NCBI GenBank assembly: GCA_023614405.1
Contig: CM042687.1
Location: forward strand, 68,926,992 to 68,990,991
Reading direction: 5' to 3'
Origin: Avena insularis
Taxonomy: Eukaryota > Streptophyta > Magnoliopsida > Poales > Poaceae
DNA: 64,000 bases
Shown: piece after piece, positions 44,510-56,100 of the stretch
How the letters are laid out: every line of letters begins with the position of its first letter
Numbering within the stretch: position 1 is the stretch's first letter
Translations under genes and position numbers: made by a program
Notes under the pieces: model-generated
Seen by the model: only the letters and a program-made list of their open reading frames with translations
Database searches by the model: none
Told to the model about the DNA's origin: nothing

Positions 44510-46421
44510 TGTAGGGTTTCAGAGCATGGAAAACAAAAATTTCTACCGCACAAACAAACAAGCCAAGATCTATCTACTATATTGTAGCAACGAGTCGATG
44601 GAATAACTCACCTCGAAGATTCCAAAGTGTTTAACGAGAGCGGATTCTCGTGGGTGATGTAGTCGATTCTTCCGATCTCAAGATCGCAGAGCGATCCTTC
44701 CGGCTGCGTTCGCAGCGCCCTTGATCGATCACTGCGTCGATTTCGGACGAAGACCTTCCTCTCCCTTGTTCCAGCAGGCAGCGGAGGTTGTAGCACTCTC
44801 CTCGCAATTCCAGCAGCACAACGGCGTGGTACCGGAAGTAGAGGGGAGATCTCGCAGGGCTTCGCCTTAAGCCGGAGCGAGTATGGTGGAGTATGAGAGA
44901 GCTCCTCGGCGATCTAGGTTTTAGACACACCAAGGAGTAGGTGCTAGAGCCGGCGGCTAGGGCTTGGGGCAGCCCAAGTCGGCGGCTAGGGCAACCCTAG
45001 GAGGCGGCGCAGCTGGGAGGTGGTGGCGCCAAGCTAGGGTTTGGGCAGGGAACTTGTGTGTCTCTAGGAGGGAGCCCTGCCCCTCCTTATATAGGTGGAG
45101 GGGCCGGCCGGCCAAGGGGAGGGAGAGGAGTCCCTCCCCAACTCGGCTTGGGTGGTGCGCTGGCTTGGGGAGGAGGGACTCCCTCCCCAACTCGGTTTCC
45201 CCTTCCTCCTCTTTTCCTCTTTCCAAATTTAGCCGTTTGACTTTTCAATTTAGCTATTTGACTTTTCAAACTAGGATTTGAATTAATCATTTATTTGGAA
45301 CAGCGATGACACTTAGTACATGATGCAATCATACCAACTTGATACAACACATTCATGTACCCTTCCCCTCCGGAGTGCCGGACATTCCGGAATATTCTAG
45401 AACATTCCCGATGAAAACACCTAACCATTCCCCAACTCCAAAACGGACTTTCCTTATATGAATCTTATTCTCCGACCATTCCGGATCTCCTCGTGATATC
45501 ACGGATCCCATCCGGACTCAACAACATTCGGTCTCTTTCTCATCATTCCATAACTACTCAAACAACGTCAATCCTTATGTGTCTCCCTACGGTTCGTGAA
45601 TTATGCGACATGATCGAGACACTTCCTAACAATAACCAATAGAGGAATCTGGAAATTCATATGGCTCCACATATTTCTATGATTACTTTGCGATCGAATG
45701 AACCACTTACATATGATATCAATTTCTCTTTGTCTCACGATAGTTTACTTATCCGAGGTTATGATCGTCGGTATCTCTGCATACCTAGTTCAACCTCGTT
45801 ACCGATAAGTACTCTTTTCTCGCTCCGTGATATGTGATCCCTTGTGAGCCAGTCACATGCTTGCAAGCTAATTGGATGATATTTCACCGAGAGGGCCAGT
45901 ATATCTATAGTCATATGGATGGACAAATCCCACTCTTGATCCATGTGTTTCAACCAACACTTTCCGAACACTCAATGCCACCTTTATAGCCACCCGATTC
46001 GGTGTGGTGTTTGATGTCATCAAAGCATCCATCCGGTAAAGGTGATATGCATGATCTCATGGTCGAAGGAATTAGATTACTATGTATCAGAAAGCATATA
46101 GCAATTGAACTATTAAAATGACTTGATCTTTATGCTACGCTTATCTATAGGAGTATGTCCATCATATCATTCTCCTAACGATATGATCTTGTTGTTAATA
46201 ACATCTCAATGTTCATGATAGGGAAACCACAATCATCTATTAACCAACAAGCTAGTATTATATAGAGGCTTTACTAGGGACTTCAAATTAAGTTTACAAA
46301 TCACACAAGTATTAATGTTTCCTTGTTAATACTATTATAGCATGAATGTAAACATTTATCATAAACACAAAGATATAATAATAACTACTTTTATTATTGC
46401 CTCTAGGGCATATCTCCAACA
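44510..46421 (-). repeat. 5' LTR of copia element A
   Basis: Minus-strand start TGTTGGAGATATGCCC at 46421, end CCCTACA at 44510; co-linear with 37461-39378. Confidence 0.9.
45085..45095 (-). promoter_or_regulatory. LTR TATA box (element A, 5' LTR)
   Basis: Minus-strand CCTATATAAGG; this copy would drive element transcription. Confidence 0.65.
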
Positions 46422-47549
46422 ATGACACATTCATGTACCCTTCCCACTCCGGATCGGTGGACCTTCTAGACCCTTCTAGAACATTCCGGTGAAAACACCA
46501 AAACCATTCCCGAACTCCGGAATTAGACTTTCCTTATATGAATCTTATTCTCCGGACCATTCTGGATATCCTCGTACTGTCCTGGATATAGTCCGAAACT
46601 CCGAACAACATTCGGTCTCTTACTCACATTCCATGTCTACTAAACAACATTGAATCCTTAAGTGTGTTTCCCTACGGTTCGTGAATTATGCAGACATGAT
46701 CGAGACTCTTCTCCGATCAATAACCAACAGAGCAATCTGGAAATTCATATGGCTCCCACATATTTCTATGATGACTTCGTGATTGAATGAACCATTTACA
46801 TACGATATCGGTTTTCCTTTGTTTCGTGATACTTTACTTATCCGAGGTTTGATCGTCGGTATCTCTCATACCTATTTCAACCTCATCACCGACAAGTACT
46901 CTTTACTCGTTCCTGTGGTATGTGATCCCTTGTGAGCCAGTCACATGCTTGCAAGCCAATTGGATGACATTCCACCGAGAGGGCCCAGAGTATATCTATC
47001 CGTCATATGGATGGACAAATCTCACTCTTGATCCATGTGCCTCAACACATACTTTCAGAATACTCAATGCCACCTTTATAACCACCTAGTTACGAAGTGG
47101 TGTTTGATATTATCAAAGCATCCATGGTGATTAACATGATCTAATGGTCGAAGGATTTAGGTTACTATGTATTTGAAAGCTTTAGCAAATGAAATATTTA
47201 AATGACTTGATCTTATGCTACGCTTAACTATAGGAGTGTGTCCATCACATCATTCTCCTAATGATATGACCTTGTTATCAATAACATCCAATGTTCATGA
47301 TCAGGAAACCATGATCTTCAATCAATCAACAAGCTAATTTAACAAGAGGCTTTACTAGGGACTCTTTTATGTTTACAAATCACACAAGTATTAATGTTTT
47401 CAGTTAATACTATTATAGCATGGGATGTAAACATTTATCATAAACATAAAGATATGATAATAACCATTTTATTATTGCCTCTTGGGTATATCTCCAACAG
47501 CTAAAGCCGGAGCCAGTCGCCTCGTGATCGTTCCTGCCCTTCTTGAGCC

Positions 47550-47904
47550 ATGTCGGAGTCTTCATCATTGGCGACGGCGGCGACTGCTAGGCTTGCGATG
47601 GCGAGAGGTGGGGAGTGCGGCACCGAGAGGAGGAGGCCGTCCTACTCGTGGCAGGGGTGGAGGCCGAGGTAGAGGTGGCTTTAATTTAGGCAGGGGTTTG
47701 TATTCTCGTGGTGATGCCTTTGATGAGGGATTCCATACGGAGAGTGGGAGGGATGCAATGTCAGAGGATGAAGATGATCCGTCCAAGAAAAAATATGATG
47801 ATATGCATATCTCGGGCACTTCAACTAATACACTTGCTATAGTTGAAGCTACTGGTGCAGCGGCAACAGCTAATACTGGTAAGGTGGGTGCTATAGTGAC
47901 TTAG
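47550..47904 (+). pseudogene. LINE ORF1 remnant
   Basis: An ATG at 47550 soon shifts frame. The longer stretch reads R-G-G-G-R-P-T-R-G-R-G-G-G-R-G-R-G-G-F, a basic RGG-like region, then an acidic S-E-D-E-D-D-P-S-K-K-K. The usual RNA-binding and zinc-knuckle parts are missing, so ORF1 is internally deleted or strongly decayed. Confidence 0.55.
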
Positions 47905-48038
47905 TTTGAACCTGCAGCTCCACTTAGCCCTAATCCAGTTCGGGATCCAAAGAGAAAGAAGTTGGAAGAGGAGGTCAGAACAAACGTAACTGAAAACCCA
48001 GGATTGGCGGGCTCCCTCGGGGAGTACCGCCAGGACCA

Positions 48039-48794
48039 ATGAGGATATTAGGAATGAACTATCGGGATTTGGGGAATGACCCAGCAGTTCGATCGCTTTT
48101 GGATGTCTAAAGGCACAGCAACCCCGATGTGATGTTTTTGTGGGAGACTCACTTAGATAGCTATCCAACAGAGTGCTTAAAAAGAAGACCGAAGATGGAT
48201 ATGAAAATTGTTAACCCCAGTGATGGCAAAAGTGGGGGTGTTCTTTTACTTTGGAAAAGAGAGATTAATGTGGAGCTGATTTTTTCAGCTACAGAATATA
48301 TTAATGTTCGGATTGTGGAGACACCCGACAAAATTTGGCTTTTGACAGGTATATATGGCGAACCGAGATGGGAGGATAAACATCTAACTTGGGACAAGAT
48401 TAGAGAGCTTAATGGCCAGCGTAACCTCCCATGGGCAATTATAGGGGATTTTAATGAGATACTATATTCATATGAAAAAGAAGGAGGCAACCCTCGACCA
48501 CAAGATTACATGCAGGCCTTTCGAGATGTTCTAACTGACTGCAACCTAATTGATCTTGGGTATAATGGGGAGACGTTTACTTGGAGACGAGGCCGAATTA
48601 GAGAGAGGTTGGACCGCGTACTGGTTAATAGTTCTTGGAACCTTTTGAATCCTGATGCTGCTATTCAACACATGGATTTTGCTAGGTCGGATCACCGGCC
48701 GCTTCTCTTGGAGACAGAATTCTTGCCGGTCACAAATCAAAACAGCTCGCCACGTCGGTTTGAAGCAAGATGGCTTCATGAAGCCAATTTCTGA
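48039..48794 (+). pseudogene. LINE AP endonuclease domain
   Basis: Starts M-R-I-L-G-M-N-Y-R-D-L-G-N at 48039; an in-frame TAA at 48108 interrupts it and the same frame continues. Catalytic signatures remain: the Glu in L-W-E-T-H-L-D, G-D-F-N-E in I-I-G-D-F-N-E-I, T-W-R-R-G, L-D-R-V-L-V and S-D-H-R-P-L. This domain nicks target DNA to prime reverse transcription. Confidence 0.85.
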
Positions 48795-49023
48795 GATACA
48801 GTCGAGCTTGCATGGACAGCTGCTAATGACACGGAACTTTATGGTGGAGTAATAGACAAGTTAGCTCATATGCATGCATCTTTGCATGCATGGGACAGTA
48901 CGTACCTGAAAAAGCCTAGGAAACGAATTAAACAGGCACAGCGAAAACTTGAAAATGCTATAAATGGGCCAATGAGGCGATGAGAATGACACAATAGCAA
49001 AAGAATTAGCTGACCTGGTTGAA

Positions 49024-50516
49024 TTGTTACTCGAACAGGAAGAGTTACACTGGATGCAACGCTCTCGTGCGAATTGGCTGATGCAAGGAGATCGAAATAC
49101 GAATTATTTTCACCAATTTGCAACAGCGCGTCGAAAGAAAAATTACATCAAGTGGCTTAAAGGTCCAAATGATGAGTGGGTTGAAGGTACTCCGTCTTTA
49201 AAGCCAATAATTTTTCAATATTTCTCTGATCTTTTTACTCCTAAGGTCCAGGCTATCGATGAGGCAGTTTTGGACAAAATTCAATCAAAGGTGACTGTGG
49301 ACATGAATGATAATTTAATGAGGGTGTTCACGGCTGTGGATGTGAAGAAAGCGGCTTTTAGCATTGGATATTTTAAGGCTCCGGGTCCTGATGGCTTGCA
49401 CGCTATTTTTTACAAGAAGTTCTGGGACCTATGCGGGGAACAAATTACTAATGAGATATTGCAGGCTTTTCAGATAGGGATTATACCAGAAGGGTGGAAT
49501 GATACCACAATTGTCCTCATTCCAAAGGTGGATAGCCTAGAACTTCTTACTCAATTTCGACCTATAAGCCTATGCAATGTGATATATAAAATCATCTCCA
49601 AGATGTTGGCACTTCGGCTCAAACGGGTCCTCCCTGAGGTGATATCCCCAATGCAGAGTGCTTTTGTTCCTATTCGCCTTATAACTGATAATATTTTAGT
49701 GGATTATAAGACAGTGCATGCTATCAAAAGAAAAATACGAGGAAATTCTGGGTCGTGTGCTGTTAAGCTGGATATGCATAAAGCTTACGACCGGGTTGAA
49801 TGGATCTTTTTAGAGAATATGATGAGGAAGCTAGGTTTTGCGGAGGGATGGATCACACTTATGATGGCATGTGAAATCTGTACGATATCAGGTGAGATTC
49901 AATTCAGAGGAAACTGAGATGTTTACTCCTACTAGGGGGCTCCGTCAGGGAGATCCCCTCTCTCCATATTTGTTCCTTATATGTGCGGAGGGTTTATCTA
50001 GTCTCTTGCTGCATGAAGAAGAGGTTGGTGGCATTGATGGGTTAAGAGTGTGCAGAAATGCACCAACAGTCTCTCATTTACTTTTTTGCTGATGATTCTC
50101 TTATTCTCATGAAGGAAGATATGAATAATGCAACTTCCTTGCAGCAGGTTTTGGATACCTATTGTGCAAATTCGGGTCAAATGGTGAGTTTAGCAAAATC
50201 AAGCATCTTCTTTTCCCCTAATACTCATGTGGCTGTGAGAGCAGAAATATGTGAAACTCTCCATATTGATACAGAGGCTCTTTCTGATAAATATCTTGGT
50301 CTCCCAACTCTTGTGGGAGAAGATAAAAGTGACTGTTTTGCTCATTTTGTTGAGCGTATTATTCAGAGAATTGATGGGTGGAAGGAAAAACACTTATCTA
50401 TCGGTGGTAAGGAAATTCTTCTGAAAGCAGTGGCACGAGCTGTTCCAGTGTATGCTATGTCGGTGTTTCAAATACCTATAAGGGTGTGTAAGAAGATGAC
50501 AGATGCAATAGCATAA
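49024..50516 (+). pseudogene. LINE reverse transcriptase domain
   Basis: W-M-Q-R-S-R-A-N-W-L, then K-A-P-G-P-D-G-L, I-P-K-V, F-R-P-I-S-L-C-N-V-I-Y-K, the Asp in V-K-L-D-M-H-K-A-Y-D-R-V-E-W, then a frameshift at about 49905. It resumes with R-Q-G-D-P-L-S-P-Y-L-F, shifts frame again at about 50085, and continues with F-A-D-D-S-L-I-L (catalytic A-D-D) and G-L-P-T-L-V-G and W-K-E-K-H-L-S-I-G-G-K-E. The stop at 50514 comes just before F-W-W-G-D. Confidence 0.85.
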
Positions 50517-50628
50517 TTTTGGTGGGGTGATGACGAGAACAGCAAAAAATGCATTGGCTAGCTTGGTGGAAAATGTGCTATCCTAAGAGGGAATGAGGTA
50601 TGGGCTTTCGAGATTTTCACTCTTTTAA

Positions 50629-52027
50629 TTGGCCATGTTGTCTAAACAAGTGTGGAGGCTTATTTCTGATCCGGAGTCTCTATGTGCTAAAGTGTTACGT
50701 GCCAAATACTACCCACAAGGAGATATCTTGCAAGCTGGACCGAAGACGGGATTATCGTTTACTTGGCAGTGTATTCTTGCAGGGCTGACGACTTTCAAAC
50801 GTGGCTATATTTGGAGAGTGGGTAATGGAGAAAAGATTAACATCTATAGCGACCCATGGATTCCCTCAAGCACTGGTAGGAAGGTGATCACGCCTAGAGG
50901 TAACTCGGTGTTAACCAAAGTCTCTCAGTTAATCAGCCCAGTTACTGGACTATGGAATGAGCGGCTCATCCGCAGCCTTTTTTGTTTAGTGGATGTTAAT
51001 CGGATCCTTCAGATACCGCTAAATAGCCAGGGGTTTGAAGATTTTGTTGCATGGCAGTATACTAAACATGGCAGGTTTACAGTCAGATCGGCTTACCACC
51101 TATAGTGGCGACACCGTTTTGGTTCCTCGGCACAGTTGTTCCTGCCAGACTCGTCAGCTAGCAACCCCGTTTGGAAGCTAAGGATCCCTAGTAAAATCAA
51201 AAAAAATTGCCTGGCGTGCTTTATATGGAATAGTTCCTTTGAAATCTATTCTAGTGAACAGACACATCGGTACAAGTGGTGAATGTCATGTCTGCTTCTT
51301 AGCTGCTGAACACATCCTACAGTTGCTATTTAAATTTCCAGAGGCTGTAGCTTTATAGGAACCATTGGGAATAGCTACACTAATAGAAAATACAACGGAA
51401 GTTGATCGATCAGGATCCGTGGTACTGGAATCTTTAATCACTCAACCGAGCAACAACCTACCAGGGTTCTCTAGTCTAGGCCTAAAGGAAGTGGTCATTA
51501 TTGCATGTTGGTATCTATGGTGGGTTAGGCGGTGGCGCACCCGTGATGAATCGGTCCCTCTGATTTTAAATTATCGTATGTCTATCCTATCAATTGCTGC
51601 TAATGGGAACAAAGCTACACGTCATGTACCTGCGGAGGTCAAGTGGACTAGACCAGACCCCCGACAGATAAAAATAAATGTTGATGGTTTATTTCATTAT
51701 GATAGTTCCTCTGGAGCTACAGGAGCCATCGCCAGAGACAAGGACTGTCGTTTTATTGCGGCTTCGACACTGTATATTCCAAATGCAGCATCACCAGCAT
51801 CTGTTGAAGCAATCGCCATGAGAGAAGGTTTAGCTTTGGCTAATCGCCTAGGATGCAGCAATGTGGTGGCCGAGTCCGATTCTATGGAGATCGTCGATGC
51901 ATGCAATGGAGAAGAAGCTTGGTGGGGTGAATCTTCTGCAATATTGGCTGACTGTATTGATGAGGCATCTATGCTTGGTTTTGTCTTATTTCAACATTGT
52001 CCGAGGGAAGCAAACGGAGGTCAATGA
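50629..52027 (+). pseudogene. LINE thumb/zf-RVT and RNase H domains
   Basis: 50629-51105 reads S-K-Q-V-W-R-L-I-S-D-P-E-S-L-C-A-K-V-L and F-T-V-R-S-A-Y, ending in a stop. The zf-RVT region (51180-51350) is frameshifted. 51365-52027 holds RNase H: I-K-I-N-V-D-G (first Asp), V-E-A-I-A-M-R-E-G (Glu) and A-E-S-D-S (Asp). The last motif is damaged (P-R-E-A-N-G-G-Q then stop). Confidence 0.8.
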
Positions 52028-52137
52028 GCCCCCTGGCTTTATTTTAGAGAAACTCGTCAACGATGTAACTTATGTTTGAATTTAATAAAATCCCACGGCA
52101 GGACGGAGTCCGGCTGTTTTCCTCAAAAAGATAAAAA

Positions 52138-52268
52138 CCATTCGCCCGCAAACACGCGTAGGTTTCCGTTCCTTCGCCACCAATGTCGACGCGGGAACGC
52201 AGACGGCGTCCAATCTGTCAGGGTGTCATCCCATCACCATTGATGGCACAGGCTAACTCCGGTCAGCC
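52138..52268. other. Spacer between LINE end and tandem repeats
   Basis: Low-copy-looking text with no open frame of note. Confidence 0.4.
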
Positions 52269-52456
52269 TTTCTACCTAAGCTTTTGAATCGCTGCCACAG
52301 TTGCGTCCCTTTCTACCTAAGCTTTTGAATCGCTGCCACAGTTGCGTCCCTTTCTACCTAAGCTTTTGAATCGCTGCTTCTACCTAAGCTTTTGAATCGC
52401 TGCCACAGTTGCGTCCCTTTCTACCTAAGCTTTTGAATCGCTGCCACAGTTGCGTC
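52269..52456. repeat. 41-bp tandem repeat, about 4.6 copies
   Basis: Unit TTTCTACCTAAGCTTTTGAA... of 41 bp begins at 52269, 52310, 52351, 52378 and 52418. The third unit has lost its last 14 bases and the fourth its first T. The copies are otherwise nearly identical, so the array is recent. Confidence 0.9.
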
Positions 52457-52544
52457 TAAATCAGTGTTGCTGTGCACAATGTCGTGCTAAGTTGTGGCTG
52501 ACCAGTGGTCTATTAGCACGCGCAGGCGCCGCACACATCCCGCG

Positions 52545-52618
52545 TCAACCCATTCACCTGCATCGTCAACCCATTCACCTGCATGCGATCTTCAACCCAT
52601 TCACCTGCATGCGATCTT
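52545..52618. repeat. Short tandem repeat, three copies of a 19-bp word
   Basis: TCAACCCATTCACCTGCAT at 52545, 52566 and 52592; the last two copies are followed by GCGATCT. Confidence 0.9.
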
Positions 52619-53177
52619 ACAGTAAATTGCAGCTCATTCAATGTTTTCCGGCGCTCTCCTCCACAGGAAGGCAACAGTCAACCCTGCAACTACTCAGAAC
52701 CTCTGTTCGCAGAGAATATTTAGAAACAGTCGACATTGGTCACTAGAGTTATGCACTATCACATAGATTGATGCTAGTCACATGCTGGAGAATTGTTGAA
52801 ACACGGGGCATTAAAGAAAAACAATTGATATAACAAGGCACGGTTGAGGAGGCTACGATGCCAACCTCTACAAACTGGGGCGGAACAAAACAACAAGAGA
52901 CTGAGCGATTATGCAAGTCATCAAATAATACTTTTTAGAATATCACAATCTTTACAGCGCTAACTCACCCATCTGCCCCCACTTTGTGCTACTAAATAAA
53001 TGCGGCGGTAAATCAATCTCCTTGTAACATCTCATACCAAAAACAAGCGTTTTCTCAACAGAGACTCGCTTCAGGGGAAGCACCCTAATTGATGCTCCTA
53101 AACTCGGGTGACAAAATGTCTCAAGGACAGCATCGGCACTTCTGCAAGCAGGGACATGGGTGAATACTGCTTTCAAA

Positions 53178-56100
53178 CTATGCCATTGGTTGTCGCCTCC
53201 TGAAATACAAAATTATATATCAGATTAATCATAGTTTTAAAGCAGTATGCAGCTTTAGTAAGATGGAAAAGTGTAGGCAATAAAAGATAACCAAAAAAAA
53301 CTTGAACAAGCTGTTTGATTCATGGGATCATATCCTATATATAGGAACTATATCCCATAGGAATCGTGTAGAGTAAATTTCAAAGGAAAATAGGCATAAG
53401 GTTGGACCTCATGGAAAAAAACCCTTCACTACAATCAAAGAGAATTCATCTTCCTATTGCTATACTTTTCCTATCTTATGAATCAACGGAGCCCTGAAAC
53501 TGTTGCTGGCAGCTTGTGCACAAACATCATATTATTTTAATAGTCCACGTCTTGCAAAATATTATCTACCTATGTTTAGCGATGCAACACAGTACCAAGT
53601 GACATATGATATAATACCTTTTTGGTCGGATGCGGTCCTCTTCAAAATCCATCATTCCTCCAGATTCGGAGAGAAAGTCGTCATGCCCCCGTAAGTCAAT
53701 GTCTGCCTGCTTACATTGTTCAACTTCTGCCATCAAGTAAGAAACATGGTCCGGCAATTCCACTATTTAATAAGATTAGTTGCTACCATATGAACATTCA
53801 AGAGTTCAAAACTAAAATCAGAACGGGAAACAATCAGGATAAAAGGAGACAACAGAATGGATATAACCCACAATTTATCATCTTAAGAAATACTATGTAA
53901 AGAGTTTTATCCTAGCTACTCCCTCCGTTCAGTACTGTAACACCATCTAGCATTTTTTTTAAATGCATGTATCTAGACAGGCTTTATTGTTTAGGTTCAC
54001 TCATTTTAATCCGGATCTAGTCTAAATTGAAATATCTACAAGTTAGTGAACAGAGGGAGTACAAATAAATGCAAAAAATTGTTCATTTTTAATTCGATGT
54101 CTAACTAAACTAGAAAAGAGTAGGAACTTTCAATTTTATCCAACTGACCTTGATTGACTTTTTTGCTTCTTCCACTCTGTCTTCAAATTCTTTCTGGTGC
54201 TGCTTGTTCAATTCACTTGTTGTGTCGGCCCACTTGATTTTCTCCTGAATTTGGTGTAGTAAACTATCTGATGTTCCCAACCTGTGAAATATACGCATTC
54301 GCATCACTAGTAAAAAATATACTTATGTCGACCCCCTTGAGCTAGTCACCTCATAATGCACAATGGTGACAAAACATGAACATATTAACTGATCTCTGGT
54401 TGCTAGTAGAAAAGTGCCAATCAAATAGTCAGCACCTAAACATAACTATCATTAGTGTGCTAACAAAAAGCATAAAGAGATGACTATCATATTTTACTGA
54501 TTTAGCAAGGAGTTGCATATGTGTATGACTTAAAGCTATGTAACAACAAAAAATGCACATGCATCCATCCAGTCAAAAAAACAAACCAATGAATTATAAC
54601 ACAAAATAGCTTGACTGTTTAGTTTGTTAATCAAATGCCGTCTTGTAAAAAACAAAAGCATGGATAGATTTACACAACAACAGCTTCAGAATTAAATTGG
54701 CAATTATCAATAAATAATGGGTATTCAAAATAATATGAAAAGATCCACAATTCTTAGGAACCATGGAGATAAACGTGTCGAAACACTTGTTGGATAGATA
54801 CTGACCAGTCAGACAAGGTTTCTATCATGTTGTTTAGCTGATCAGGCGTAAGGTCCCTTCCAGCTGCAAATTGTACCTGAAATGAACAAAAAAAAAGGAA
54901 AGGTCGCTTGGAATATAAAAGAGTAAACACATGAACGATTGTACATTATCTAGGCTCCATATTTCTTACCTCAAAGCACCGCCGCAGCTGATCCAATTTG
55001 CCCCTGACAATACCCTAAAGAAACATGCAAAGTATATTACAAAACTGAAGCCAAACATACAAGTATTTGTGGAAACAATGAAAACTACAAATGTTCCTAG
55101 AGACTAAGGCTATTTTTGGTTTGAGCCCAAGCTTGCCCTACCGAAATCTGTCCAACCAAAATACTGATCGAGTTTTTGTATACCCATGAGTTGGTCAAAG
55201 TTAGCAAAGACACATTAGCCATAAAAAAAGGAACCATCCAAACAAAGACTCAAAAATCATTTGTAGGGTGGATGTTGGTAACCCTTCAAACATACCCAAA
55301 ACAACAACAGACCATCATATATATATAACACAACCTTGATCCCCCAAATGTACTAAATAGCAGGTAAATGCTACATAATATTTCAAAGGAGACATTTCTT
55401 GCTATGAATATGACGTATGGGAATATATGGACATTTTAAGTGCATAATGTGAAAGAGAACAGAACTTACCGAGTACATGCATTCATTGATAAGGAAATCT
55501 TCAAGTTCTCTTACATTGGAAACATCCAACTCTTGCATGAGCTGATCATATGGCAGTACCTAAAGAAAGCAATGAGAATGAAAAAAAGTGAGTATTTAGG
55601 ATTATCTATACGATAAGCATAGTACAAAGCAGATGCATAATAAACTTAATCAAGCTGGCAGAGGAAAAGAACCCACAAAACTTGAAACACTTGATTACAA
55701 AACAAAATAAGTTCCTGCAGACATTGATTGTCAATTTATGATAGAAAGCGGACCACTAAACTTAAGAGAACTAGCTCTCCAAACACAAAGAATTAGACAA
55801 ACTATTTACATCTAGAACTAAGACGCACTAGAAGATTCAAGAAACCCAGACAATGAACATGTCGTCCTATTGACAGTACAGCACTGTAACTACTACTGAA
55901 CTGCTCACATGATTACAAGCAAGTTTTTTGAGCTTCATTCTATGTCCAAAGAAAAGAGGAGATACAGAAACACTGCACGTATCAGACAAGGTTGGCCAAA
56001 CACGTACCTTGGTTGACTCAGCCAAAGTTAGCACACTGAGTTGCTTCAGCTTCCGGGCTTGATCAGGCAACAGTGAAGGGAGGGTGCTAGAATTACCTAC

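Larger units (their letters stand above)
37461..46421 (-). mobile_element. Complete BARE/Angela-like copia retrotransposon A
   Basis: Minus-strand element of 8961 bp with 5' LTR 44510-46421, tRNA-Met primer site 44496-44508, internal region in the order gag, protease, integrase, reverse transcriptase, RNase H (copia order), polypurine tract at 39379 and 3' LTR 37461-39378. The target-site duplication ATGAC is perfect (37456-37460, 46422-46426). LTR lengths 1912 and 1918 bp are close and the sequences very similar, so the insertion is comparatively young. The reading frames nonetheless have several frameshifts and the protease active site is altered, so it is not autonomous now. Confidence 0.9.
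36663..47499 (-). mobile_element. Solo LTR B (copia BARE/Angela-like), split by element A
   Basis: Parts 36663-37460 and 46422-47499 together make one LTR of about 1.87 kb. The left edge TGTAGGGGTTCG and right edge ...TATCTCCAACA match the termini of the LTRs of element A. It is flanked by GCTAG (36658-36662) and GCTAA (47500-47504), a target-site duplication with one mismatch, and no internal region adjoins. It is a solo LTR that later received a full element of the same family. Confidence 0.8.
47505..52137 (+). mobile_element. Near-full-length LINE (L1-type), broken
   Basis: Carries in order an ORF1-like basic segment, an AP endonuclease, a reverse transcriptase, a zf-RVT/thumb region and a terminal RNase H domain, the layout of plant L1 elements. 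The 3' end has AATAAAATCCC and CCTCAAAAAGATAAAAA. Solo LTR B abuts its 5' side, so the true start may lie to the left of the LTR. I could not find a convincing target-site duplication. Multiple stops and frameshifts make it inactive. Confidence 0.8.
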
